From Pseudomonas syringae (GTDB taxonomy: Bacteria; Pseudomonadota; Gammaproteobacteria; Pseudomonadales; Pseudomonadaceae), in contig NZ_WKEQ01000001.1 in assembly GCF_021605415.1 (NCBI RefSeq), positions 186,001-250,000 on the forward strand: a DNA stretch of 64,000 nt, in the 5' to 3' direction. The position numbers were made by a program, and so were the translations under genes. This document shows, in pieces, positions 52,168 through 60,533 of the stretch (positions are counted from its first letter, which is position 1; each line of letters opens with the position of its first letter). Under the pieces are notes generated by a model. It saw nothing but the letters and a program-made list of their open reading frames with translations, was not told the DNA's origin and made no database searches.

Positions 52168-52205
52168 AAAAAACCGGCGCCCCGTGGAGGGTCGCCGGTT
52201 TTTTT
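52168..52205 (+). terminator. Terminator of the SIMPL gene
   Basis: CCGGCG (52174-52179) and CGCCGG (52193-52198), extended by A/T pairs, are followed by seven T. It begins 9 bases after the stop codon. The A-run on the other side could also serve the minus-strand gene. Confidence 0.85.
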
Positions 52206-52255
52206 GTGCCCGGGATTTGCGGTGACCGGGCTCGCGAAGCACGATAACCCGCGAG

Positions 52256-52621
52256 TCAGTGTTGCGGATCAACCCGATCCAGCGCCCGGTTCACGGCCAG
52301 CTCCGCCAACATGACAATCTGCTGAATGGCCAGCGCCGTGTTGCGCTGCGGCGCATTCAATTGCGCGGCAAAATCACTGGCCATGACATTCGCCGACGCC
52401 AGCGACTCACAGGCATGGGCCAACAGGCTTTCAGTGTCGATGTGTGAATGAACCAAGAACATCGTGCTCGGTTGGCGTGGGTTCGAGGGTGGCGGATTGA
52501 GATAGAAATCGAGGGCGCGCTTGGTGGCTTCGCAATCTTTGATGACTTCTTCGGCGCGGGTCTTTTCGGCTAAAGGGGTGGTGATGATGAAGGGTGGGTC
52601 GGGGACGATTTTCTTAGTCAT
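52256..52621 (-). CDS. DUF6124-like hypothetical protein
   Basis: This 121-residue cytoplasmic protein resembles the short Pseudomonas proteins grouped as DUF6124 (formerly DUF3077-like). Their typical form is a MTKK-P-DPP lead, then TMFLVHSHIDTESLLAHACESLASANVMA and a final helix. The function is unknown. The family tends to occur in several copies per genome. No strong ribosome site is seen. Confidence 0.8.
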   Translation of the reverse strand: MTKKIVPDPPFIITTPLAEKTRAEEVIKDCEATKRALDFYLNPPPSNPRQPSTMFLVHSHIDTESLLAHACESLASANVMASDFAAQLNAPQRNTALAIQQIVMLAELAVNRALDRVDPQH

Positions 52622-53704
52622 TTTGTAGATCTCTTGGACTTGATTAAAGCCATCACTCCTCGTTTCTCACGCGTCGAAGTGGTGGCAGCTATGTGCGGAG
52701 TGAGAAACCGGTAAGAGATCAACCCGGCCGAACCGAAGTCCGCCCGCACACAGCCGCCATAGAGATTGCCGGCAGCCAAGTGAGCTGGCGGCGATTATGA
52801 AGCTAGTGGCATTGGATTGAAAACCTCAACGGGCTCTCACACCCGATCGCTGAGCTTCCAGCGACAAGCCCAGACTAGAGAGCCCACGTCCGACGGACAA
52901 CCTGAAAACATCGTGGGAAAGGTTCCTGATTTTGAAACGGATTTAAACATTCAAAACTCGGAACACGGAACACGGAGCGTCCCTGGCTGCATTCCCACGC
53001 GGAGCGTGGGAACGATCAGTACGCCAGAAAAAGAGCGGGCGGCTGTCAGGCCGCCCTCGCTGGCAAACCAGCCCCCACATGGGTTGGCGCTACACCGCAC
53101 TTTGGCTCTTCACCACTCAACAGGCCGTCAGCTCGCCTGCAGCTCTTGATTTTGATTCACCCGCCCCTTCGGAAGACTGAGTAGAGGTGTTCATTCGGGG
53201 CCGGCATTCCGGCGACCGCCAAAGGGACTCGACCGTCAGGGCGAAACCGCCAGCCACCACACCCGAAGCAACGGATCTTCACCCAAAAGTGCTACCAAAC
53301 GAACCAGAGGTTGCACCCGGCACAACCCACTCCCAGAACGATCAACAAATGCGCACCTTAAACACGCCCTAACCCAAAAAGCTGTTAATCCAGAGTCAGC
53401 AAAACCACAAAAACCTCCGAAGCCAGACAGGTATAAATAAGTAACACCCAGCCCCACCTCAGCGCAAAAGCCAAAAAACACGCACCAGAAAAGGGCGTCA
53501 CTTGCACCGCAAAAACCACTCGCAAACGGTCAAATGCGTCAAAACTTACACAGATGCGACATTAAGGTACGCCCGTGCCACCGTTTGAAGCTTGCGACGG
53601 CTCTGGAACTTGCAATGGGTACGGCGCCTGCATAAGTATCCGCAGGCACGACTCACGAGGTCGTACCTCACTACTAAAAAATGACAACAAATCATGAGGC
53701 CAAC
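52622..53704. other. Long non-coding gap before the peptide-transport locus
   Basis: These 1083 bp contain no convincing gene. Visible items are a small palindrome TCCCACGC-GGA-GCGTGGGA (52993-53011) typical of a P. fluorescens-group repeat and a GGCGGC/GCCGCC hairpin (about 53039-53055). About 53150-53520 is strand-asymmetric, AAC/CCA-rich sequence, open on the minus strand at 53236-53481 as a Phe/Gly/Cys-rich reading frame of doubtful reality. The last 120 bp probably hold the promoter of the first binding-protein gene. Confidence 0.6.
53617..53632 (+). promoter_or_regulatory. Sigma-54-like element before the first binding protein
   Basis: GGGTACGGCGCCTGCA (53617-53632) has GG and GC ten bases apart and fits TGGCACG-N4-TTGCW at 9 of the 12 specified positions. 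It is 73 bp before the ATG at 53705. Peptide transporters are often under nitrogen control, but no activator site was identified. Confidence 0.3.
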
Positions 53705-55330
53705 ATGCTTAAACACGCGGTCATTCCGTTTTTAGTCGGCGCAGGCTTATTAGCCTCCGCACCATTCGCATCCGCTGCGACTAACCTGGTGTTCTGCTCC
53801 GAAGGGAGCCCTGCCGGATTCGATCCAGGCCAGTACACCACCGGAACCGACTTCGACGCCTCTGCAGAAACCATGTTCAACCGCCTGACCCAGTTCGAGC
53901 GCGGCGGCACTGCCGTGATTCCTGGTCTGGCAACCAAGTGGGACATTACTGAAGACGGCCTGAACTACACCTTCCACCTGCGCGAAGGCGTCAAGTTCCA
54001 CACCACCCCGTACTTCAAGCCGACTCGCGAATTCAACGCCGACGACGTGCTGTTCACCTTTAATCGCATGATTAACAAGGATGACCCGTTCCGTAAGGCG
54101 TACCCGACCGAATTCCCATACTTCACCGACATGGGGATGGACACCAACATCACCAAGATCGATAAAGTCGACGATCACACGGTCAAGTTCACCCTGAAAG
54201 ATGTCGACGCCGCGTTCATTCAGAACATGGCCATGAGCTTCGCCTCGATCCAGTCCGCCGAGTACGCTGCCCAGCTGCTCAAGGATGGCAAGGCCGCCGA
54301 TATCAACCAGAAACCGATCGGCACCGGTCCGTTCGTGTTCAAGAGCTATCAGAAAGACTCGAACATCCGTTACACCGGCAACAAGGACTACTGGAAGCCT
54401 GAAGACGTCAAGATCGATAACCTGATCTTCGCCATCACCACCGACCCGTCGGTGCGTATCCAGAAGCTGAAAAAGAACGAATGCCAGGTCACCCTCTTCC
54501 CGCGTCCGGCCGACCTGAAAGCGCTCAAAGAAGATAAAAACCTGAAGATGCCTGACCAGGCCGGTTTCAACCTCGGCTACATCGCCTACAACGTGATGGA
54601 CAAGGTCAAGGGCAGCAACGAGCCGAACCCGCTGGCCAACCTGAAAGTCCGTCAGGCACTGGACATGGCTGTCAACAAGCCACAGATCATTGATTCGGTT
54701 TACCAGGGCGCGGGCCAGTTGGCCGTCAACGCCATGCCGCCGACCCAGTGGTCTTACGACACCACCATCAAGGACGCCAAGTACGGCCCTGAGAAAGCCA
54801 AAGAGCTGCTCAAGGAAGCCGGCGTCAAGGAAGGTACCGAGATCGTCCTCTGGGCGATGCCGGTTCAGCGTCCGTATAACCCGAACGCCAAGCTGATGGC
54901 CGAAATGCTCCAGTCCGACTGGAAGAAGATCGGTCTGAACGTGAAGATCCAGAGCTACGAATGGGGCGAGTACATCAAGCGCTCCAAAGGTGGCGAGAAC
55001 CAGGCCATGATCATTGGCTGGAGCGGTGACAACGGTGATCCGGACAACTGGCTCAACGTGCTGTTTGGTTGCGACTCCCTGAGTGGCAACAACTTCTCCA
55101 AATGGTGTGACAAGAAGTTCGACGGCCTCGTGAAAGAAGCCAAGCGCACGACCGACCAGGGCAAGCGCACCGAACTGTACAAAGAGGCACAACACGTTCT
55201 CAAAGACGCGGTGCCGATGACACCTATCGCTCACTCGACGGTGTTCCAACCCATGCGCGCCAACGTGCAGGATTTCAAGATCAGCCCATTCGGCCTGAAC
55301 TCCTTCTACGGCGTAAGCGTCAGCAAGTAA
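53705..55330 (+). CDS. DppA-type peptide-binding protein 1
   Basis: This periplasmic solute-binding protein (SBP_bac_5 family, 541 residues) binds di- or tripeptides for a Dpp-type ABC importer. The signal peptide ends near SAPFASAA (about residue 24). The mature start NLVFCSEGSPAGFD and the later KKNECQVTLFPRPAD give the paired cysteines typical of DppA. I start at ATG 53705 (MLKHAVIPFLVGAG) with a GAGG site; the ATG at 53681 is less likely. It probably corresponds to one of the three extra binding proteins (dppA1-A3) of P. aeruginosa. Confidence 0.92.
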   Translation: MLKHAVIPFLVGAGLLASAPFASAATNLVFCSEGSPAGFDPGQYTTGTDFDASAETMFNRLTQFERGGTAVIPGLATKWDITEDGLNYTFHLREGVKFHTTPYFKPTREFNADDVLFTFNRMINKDDPFRKAYPTEFPYFTDMGMDTNITKIDKVDDHTVKFTLKDVDAAFIQNMAMSFASIQSAEYAAQLLKDGKAADINQKPIGTGPFVFKSYQKDSNIRYTGNKDYWKPEDVKIDNLIFAITTDPSVRIQKLKKNECQVTLFPRPADLKALKEDKNLKMPDQAGFNLGYIAYNVMDKVKGSNEPNPLANLKVRQALDMAVNKPQIIDSVYQGAGQLAVNAMPPTQWSYDTTIKDAKYGPEKAKELLKEAGVKEGTEIVLWAMPVQRPYNPNAKLMAEMLQSDWKKIGLNVKIQSYEWGEYIKRSKGGENQAMIIGWSGDNGDPDNWLNVLFGCDSLSGNNFSKWCDKKFDGLVKEAKRTTDQGKRTELYKEAQHVLKDAVPMTPIAHSTVFQPMRANVQDFKISPFGLNSFYGVSVSK

Positions 55331-55336
55331 GGTCTT

Positions 55337-55371
55337 GCAGCGGCGACGTTTATGTCGTCGCCGCTGCTTTA
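55337..55371 (+). terminator. Terminator after binding protein 1
   Basis: The arms GCAGCGGCGAC (55337-55347) and GTCGCCGCTGC (55357-55367) form an 11-bp stem, followed by TTTAT. The rest of the 301-bp gap up to 55631 shows no gene; it holds a weak sigma-54-like element GGGCTGTCGGTTTGC (55529-55543). Confidence 0.75.
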
Positions 55372-55528
55372 TCTACCGAACGACTAGGAATTTACTTACA
55401 GCCGATTCTCCTTATTCGATAAGGCGAAGGCGTAGGTCGTGTTGCCATTTCCTACGAGTCTTTAGGACTCTACGCATTTACTGCCAGACCCACGGCCCCT
55501 ACCGTCGGGATCTGACCAGTTTGCGCGT

Positions 55529-55543
55529 GGGCTGTCGGTTTGC
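55529..55543 (+). promoter_or_regulatory. Weak sigma-54-like element before binding protein 2
   Basis: GGGCTGTCGGTTTGC has the GG-N10-GC spacing and an exact TTGC, but only C of the CAC triplet matches. It is 89 bp before the ATG at 55632. It matters only because the first binding-protein gene has a similar element at a similar distance. Confidence 0.22.
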
Positions 55544-55631
55544 CGATGCACTGGATTGAACCCGATGCCGCCCTGCGTCCCACGATGGGATGTCGGCGGA
55601 TTGGATAACACTAAAAAAAAGAGGGAGCGTC

Positions 55632-57230
55632 ATGCGCCATTCCTTGGTTTTCTCCGCACTGTTGAGCGCCGGCCTGCTGGCTGTCGCATCCACCGGCCAC
55701 GCCGCCAGCAAGAGCCTGGTGTTTTGTTCCGAAGGCAGCCCGGCGGGCTTCGACACGGCTCAATACACGACAGCCACCGATAATGACGCGGCCGAACCGA
55801 TCTACAACCGTCTGGTCGAGTTCGAAAAAGGCGCGACCAATGTCGTCCCGGGTCTGGCCACTCGCTGGGATATTTCCGAGGACGGGCTCAAGTACACGTT
55901 CCACCTGCGTGAAGGCGTGAAATTTCATACAACGCCTTACTTCAAACCCACGCGAGATTTCAACGCCGACGACGTGCTGTTTACCTTCAACCGCATGCTC
56001 GATCCGCAACAGCCATTCCGTAAGGCTTATCCGACCGAGTTCCCGTATTTCAACGGGATGAGCCTGAACAAGAACATCGCCAAGGTCGAGAAGACCGGGC
56101 CGATGACCGTGGTGATGACGCTCAACAGCGTCGATGCCGCGTTCGTGCAGAACATCGCCATGAGCTTCGCCGCGATTCTGTCCGCCGAATACGCCGACAA
56201 ACTGCTGGCCGAGGGCAAGCCGAGCGACATCAACCAGAAGCCGATCGGCACCGGACCGTTCGTGTTCAAGAGCTATCAGAAAGACTCGAACATCCGTTAC
56301 ACCGGCAATAAGCAGTACTGGGATCCGAGCCGGGTCAAGCTCGACAATCTGATCTTCGCGATCAACACCGATGCATCGGTGCGGGTACAGAAGCTCAAGG
56401 CCAACGAATGCCAGGTCACCCTGCATCCGCGCCCTGCCGACGTGCCGGCGTTGAAGAACGACCCGAAACTGCAGTTGATCGATAAACCCGGTTTCAACCT
56501 CGGTTACATCGCCTACAACGTGCGCCACAAGCCGTTCGATCAGCTCGAAGTGCGTCAGGCGCTGGACATGGCGGTGAACAAGCAAAGCATCCTCAACGCC
56601 GTGTATCAGGGTGCCGGTCAACTGGCGGTCAACGCCATGCCACCGACGCAATGGTCGTATGACGAAACCATCAAGGACGCTGCCTACAACCCGGAAAAGG
56701 CTCGAGAACTGCTCAAGGCTGCCGGCGTCAAGGAAGGCACCGAAATCACCCTGTGGGCGATGCCGGTTCAGCGTCCGTATAACCCGAACGCCAAACTGAT
56801 GGCCGAAATGCTTCAGGCCGACTGGGCCAAGATCGGCCTGAAAGTGAAGATCGTCAGCTACGAATGGGGCGAGTACATCAAGCGCACCAAAAACGGCGAG
56901 CATGACGTCAGCCTGATCGGCTGGACTGGCGACAATGGCGATCCCGACAACTGGCTCGGCACGCTGTACAGCTGCGATGCCATTGGCGGCAACAACTACT
57001 CCATGTGGTGCGACCCGGCTTACGACAAGCTGATTAAAGAGGCCAAGATCGTCACTGACCGCGACCAGCGCACCGTGCTTTATAAACAGGCGCAGCAGTT
57101 GCTCAAACAGCAAGTGCCGATCACGCCGGTCGCCCACTCAACGGTCAACCAGCCGTTGAGCGCCAAAGTCGAGGGATTCAAAGTCAGTCCTTTCGGCCGT
57201 AACGTGTTTTCGGGTGTCAGCATCGATTAA
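55632..57230 (+). CDS. DppA-type peptide-binding protein 2
   Basis: This is a second SBP_bac_5 protein (532 residues) with a signal peptide ending near TGHAA (about residue 24) and the same LVFCSEGSPAGFD and NECQVTLHPRPAD cysteine motifs. It is closely related to protein 1. At the DNA level two stretches are identical: 56256-56308 equals 54329-54381, and 56754-56794 equals 54851-54891. The start is ATG 55632 (MRHSLVFSALLSAG) after GAGGGAG. A different peptide preference from protein 1 is likely but not visible. Confidence 0.92.
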   Translation: MRHSLVFSALLSAGLLAVASTGHAASKSLVFCSEGSPAGFDTAQYTTATDNDAAEPIYNRLVEFEKGATNVVPGLATRWDISEDGLKYTFHLREGVKFHTTPYFKPTRDFNADDVLFTFNRMLDPQQPFRKAYPTEFPYFNGMSLNKNIAKVEKTGPMTVVMTLNSVDAAFVQNIAMSFAAILSAEYADKLLAEGKPSDINQKPIGTGPFVFKSYQKDSNIRYTGNKQYWDPSRVKLDNLIFAINTDASVRVQKLKANECQVTLHPRPADVPALKNDPKLQLIDKPGFNLGYIAYNVRHKPFDQLEVRQALDMAVNKQSILNAVYQGAGQLAVNAMPPTQWSYDETIKDAAYNPEKARELLKAAGVKEGTEITLWAMPVQRPYNPNAKLMAEMLQADWAKIGLKVKIVSYEWGEYIKRTKNGEHDVSLIGWTGDNGDPDNWLGTLYSCDAIGGNNYSMWCDPAYDKLIKEAKIVTDRDQRTVLYKQAQQLLKQQVPITPVAHSTVNQPLSAKVEGFKVSPFGRNVFSGVSID

Positions 57231-57255
57231 ACAAACAACCGATTAGCCGCAACGC

Positions 57256-57278
57256 TGAGGGGGCCGTCTACCCCCTCA
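57256..57278 (+). terminator. Hairpin after binding protein 2
   Basis: TGAGGGGG (57256-57263) and CCCCCTCA (57271-57278) form a perfect 8-bp stem with a seven-base loop, 25 bp after the stop. No T-run follows, so it may attenuate or stabilise rather than fully terminate before opdP. Confidence 0.5.
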
Positions 57279-57408
57279 CGCAAGCGTGTTGCCGGAATTC
57301 GCCTTTCAGGCCTCCTGCAAACGTTTGCGATGTGTGAATGAGTTCTAAACCAAAAACCGGTTCACCCAAAAAGACCGGTAAAAAAAAGAAAGTAAAGGAG
57401 CTTCACCC

Positions 57409-58785
57409 ATGAAACTGAGCAGCACCGCGTTACTGGCTTTGGCCATCAGCAGCATCACCGCCGGGGCCCATGCCGAAAGCGTCAGCCAGGCATTCGTTCC
57501 GACCCAACTGGCGAGCACCAGCGCGCAGTCCGAAGCCAAAGGCTTCATCGACGGCCAAAGCCTGTCGGGCAGCACCCGTAACTGGTACGCCAACGAAGAG
57601 AAAAAGCGTGGCGGTACGTTCGGCTACGAACGTCACGGTGAAGAGCTGTCCGGTTCGCGCCGGATCAACTGGGTTCAGGGCACCATCCTGAACTACACCT
57701 CGGGCTTCACCCAAGGCACCGTCGGTTTCAGCACCGAAGTGGCGGCGTACAACGCCATCGCGCTGGATCGCAGCCGCGAAGACATCAAGGGCGGCTCCAA
57801 CCGTACCCTGGCGCACTCCAACGGCGACGCTGTCGACCAGTGGAGCAAACTCGGTCTGGCGAACGTGAAAGCACGTATCTCCAACACCACCCTGACCGCC
57901 GGCCGCCAGAACTTCAGCAGCCCGATCGTCGACGTCATCGGCAACCGTCCGTTGCCTTCGAGCTTCGAAGGTGTGTCGATCCACAGCGCCGAGTTCGACA
58001 ACCTGTCGTTCGACCTGGGCACTTTCGACCGCGTCTCCCCGCGTTCCGAGCAGAGCCTGTCGAAGTTCCGCAGCGAATACACCAACAACGGCGCTGAGAC
58101 CGACCACGTCAACACCGCCGGCCTGAACTACCAGCCGCTGAAGAGCCTGACCACCAGCCTCTACGCCACCCAGGCTGAAGACTTCTGGAACCAGTACTAC
58201 TTCGGCGCGAGCCACGAACTGGGCGACAGCCAGGTGCTGAGCCTGACCACCGGCCTGAACTACTACAAGACCGTCGACGAAGGCAAAAAGTTGATGGGCA
58301 ACATCGACAACGATACCTACTCGCTGTCGCTGGGCCTGGCTCACCAGGCCCACAGCCTGACCTTCTCGTACCAGCAAGTGAACGGTAACGAGTACTTCGA
58401 CTACCTGCACGAAACCAACGGCATCTACCTGGCCAACTCCCTGCTGTCGGACTTCAACGGCCCGAACGAAAAGTCCTTCCAGGTCGCATACGGCCTGAAC
58501 ATGGCTGAATACGGCGTGCCAGGCCTGAAGTTCAACGTCTACAACGCGCACGGCTGGGGCATCGACGGTACTCACTACCGTGGCACCGCTTACGACGTTC
58601 GCAGCCAGGACGGCGAGAGCCACTATGAATACGGCATCGGTGCTTCGTACGCCGTGCAGAGCGGCCCGCTCAAGGCCACCGCTATTCGCGCGACCTACAC
58701 CACTCACCGCGCCAGCGAAAACCAGTCGGACGGCAGCATCAACGAGTTCCGTCTCGTGACCACCATCCCGTTCAAAATTTTGTAA
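57409..58785 (+). CDS. opdP: OprD-family outer-membrane porin, OpdP type
   Basis: This 458-residue precursor has a signal peptide (about residues 1-22, ending GAHA) and an 18-stranded OprD-family barrel with the early FIDGQSLSGSTRNWY and GGTFGYERHGEELSG segments. In P. aeruginosa OpdP (glycine-glutamate/dipeptide channel) lies at the same place, between binding proteins and dppA. The symbol rests on that synteny plus family membership. It likely passes dipeptides across the outer membrane for the DppABCDF importer. Confidence 0.9.
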   Translation: MKLSSTALLALAISSITAGAHAESVSQAFVPTQLASTSAQSEAKGFIDGQSLSGSTRNWYANEEKKRGGTFGYERHGEELSGSRRINWVQGTILNYTSGFTQGTVGFSTEVAAYNAIALDRSREDIKGGSNRTLAHSNGDAVDQWSKLGLANVKARISNTTLTAGRQNFSSPIVDVIGNRPLPSSFEGVSIHSAEFDNLSFDLGTFDRVSPRSEQSLSKFRSEYTNNGAETDHVNTAGLNYQPLKSLTTSLYATQAEDFWNQYYFGASHELGDSQVLSLTTGLNYYKTVDEGKKLMGNIDNDTYSLSLGLAHQAHSLTFSYQQVNGNEYFDYLHETNGIYLANSLLSDFNGPNEKSFQVAYGLNMAEYGVPGLKFNVYNAHGWGIDGTHYRGTAYDVRSQDGESHYEYGIGASYAVQSGPLKATAIRATYTTHRASENQSDGSINEFRLVTTIPFKIL

Positions 58786-58793
58786 GAAACGCC

Positions 58794-58835
58794 AACCGAC
58801 GGCTGACTCATGATGAGTCGGCCGTTCGGTTTTTT
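58794..58835 (+). terminator. Terminator after opdP
   Basis: A long stem built from AACCGACGGCTGACTCA (58794-58810) and the facing TGAGTCGGCCGTTCGGTT ends in six T. It separates opdP from dppA transcription, though dppA has only 28 bp more of leader, so some read-through seems necessary or the dppA promoter overlaps it. Confidence 0.8.
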
Positions 58836-58863
58836 GTCTTCAACCGATTGCAGAGGGTTCTTG

Positions 58864-60459
58864 ATGAAAATGCTTCCCCTACGAGCAGCCGTTGCTGCCG
58901 CATTGCTGAGTGTCGCCCTGGGCGTCTCGGCCAAACCCTTGGTGGTCTGCACCGAAGCCAGTCCGGAAGGCTTCGACATGGTTCAGTACACGACTGCAGT
59001 CACGGCCGATGCGGTGGCTGAAACGATCTTCAACCGTCTGGTCGACTTCAAGCCTGGCACCACCGAATTGGTCCCGGCACTGGCCGACTCCTGGGAAATC
59101 AGCGATGACGGTCTGACGTACACGTTCCACCTGCGCAAAGGCGTCAAGTTCCACACCACCGAATACTTCAAGCCGACCCGTGACATGAATGCCGACGATG
59201 TGCTTTGGAGCTTCCAGCGTCAGCTGGACCCGAATCACCCTTGGCACAAACTGTCGAGCGTGGGCTTCCCGTACTTTGAAAGCATGGGCTTCAAGGAACT
59301 GCTCAAGAACGTGGAAAAGGTCGACGACTACACCGTCAAGTTCACCCTGACCCGCCGCGAAGCACCGTTCCTGGCCGACGTGGCCATGCCGTTCACCGCG
59401 ATCTACTCCGCCGAGTACGCCGATCAGTTGCTCAAGGCCAACAAGACCGGCGACCTCAACAACAAGCCTGTCGGCACCGGCCCGTTCATCTTCCAGCGCT
59501 ACGCCAAGGATGCGCAGGTTCGCTTCAAGACCAACCCGGAATATTTCCGTGGCAAGCCGCCGGCCGACGCGTTGATCCTGGCAATCGCCACCGACAACAA
59601 CGTGCGCCTGCAAAAGCTCAAGGCCAACGAGTGCCAGATCGCGCTGTATCCCAAACCTGATGACATCCCGAGCATCAAGAAAGACAGCAATCTGAAGGTT
59701 GATGAACTGAACGCGATGACCGTTTCGTACATCGCCATGAACACCCAGCACAAATACATGAGCGATGTGCGCGTGCGTAAGGCGATCGACATCGCCTTCG
59801 ACAAAGCCGCTTACGTCAATGCGCTGTTCGGCAAGGGCAACGCGACCGTCGCGGTCAACCCGTACCCGGACACTCTGCTCGGCTACAACACCGAGCTGAA
59901 AAATCCGCCACGTGACCTCGACAAGGCGCGCGCCCTGCTCAAGGAAGCCGGGGTTCCGGAAGGCACCGTGTTTACCCTGTTTACCCGTAACGGTGGTGGC
60001 CCGACCAACCCGAATCCGATGCTCGGCGCCCAGATGATGCAGGCGGATCTGGCGAAAGTCGGGATCAAGATCGACATCCGCGTGATGGAATGGGGCGAAA
60101 TGCTTAAACGCGCCAAGAACGGTGAACACGATATGGTGTCTGCCGGATGGGCGGGTGATAACGGCGACCCGGATAACTTCCTGACGCCTATGCTCAGTTG
60201 CGAAGCGGCCAAGAACGGCGAAAACTACGCCCGCTGGTGCAACGAGAAGTTCCAGGCTCTGATTGACGAGGCCCGGGCCAAGGTCGATCCGGCTGAACGC
60301 GCCGCGCTCTACGAGCAGGCCCAGGTGTTGTTCAATCAGGATCAACCGTGGATCAGCATGGCCCACACCCGCATGTTTACTGCAATGCGCAACAACGTAG
60401 AGGGCTATCAAATAAGCCCGCTCACCACGAATAACTTCGCCACTACCCAGGTGAAGTAG
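58864..60459 (+). CDS. dppA: DppA-type peptide-binding protein 3 (next to dppBCDF)
   Basis: This 531-residue SBP_bac_5 protein has a signal peptide ending near GVSAKP (about residue 21) and the VVCTEASPEGFD and ANECQIALYPKPDD cysteine motifs. It is more divergent from proteins 1 and 2 than they are from each other. Its place directly before dppB makes it the primary binding protein. I start at ATG 58864 (MKMLPLRAAVAAAL). Confidence 0.93.
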   Translation: MKMLPLRAAVAAALLSVALGVSAKPLVVCTEASPEGFDMVQYTTAVTADAVAETIFNRLVDFKPGTTELVPALADSWEISDDGLTYTFHLRKGVKFHTTEYFKPTRDMNADDVLWSFQRQLDPNHPWHKLSSVGFPYFESMGFKELLKNVEKVDDYTVKFTLTRREAPFLADVAMPFTAIYSAEYADQLLKANKTGDLNNKPVGTGPFIFQRYAKDAQVRFKTNPEYFRGKPPADALILAIATDNNVRLQKLKANECQIALYPKPDDIPSIKKDSNLKVDELNAMTVSYIAMNTQHKYMSDVRVRKAIDIAFDKAAYVNALFGKGNATVAVNPYPDTLLGYNTELKNPPRDLDKARALLKEAGVPEGTVFTLFTRNGGGPTNPNPMLGAQMMQADLAKVGIKIDIRVMEWGEMLKRAKNGEHDMVSAGWAGDNGDPDNFLTPMLSCEAAKNGENYARWCNEKFQALIDEARAKVDPAERAALYEQAQVLFNQDQPWISMAHTRMFTAMRNNVEGYQISPLTTNNFATTQVK

Positions 60460-60471
60460 ATAAGAAAAACA

Positions 60472-60499
60472 CCGGTCTCCCTGAACCAGGGGAGACCGG
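60472..60499 (+). other. Intercistronic hairpin between dppA and dppB
   Basis: A perfect 10-bp stem (CCGGTCTCCC 60472-60481, GGGAGACCGG 60490-60499) with an eight-base loop follows the dppA stop by 12 bases. There is no T-run on the plus strand. Such structures often protect the 3' end of binding-protein mRNA and so keep the binding protein in excess over the permease. Confidence 0.6.
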
Positions 60500-60533
60500 A
60501 CACGCCTAACCGGCTGATGAGGTAGCACACAAG

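Noticed and set aside
52817..53149. 110-aa plus-strand frame in the gap before the Dpp locus
   Set aside because: It runs through palindromes and REP-like DNA and encodes a composition unlike real Pseudomonas proteins.
53236..53481. 81-aa Phe/Gly/Cys-rich minus-strand frame
   Set aside because: No ribosome site, odd composition and no family resemblance; treated as part of a possible intergenic element instead.
58879..60528. 549-aa frame antisense to dppA
   Set aside because: Shadow of a conserved periplasmic binding protein; the matching frames opposite binding proteins 1 and 2 were rejected for the same reason.
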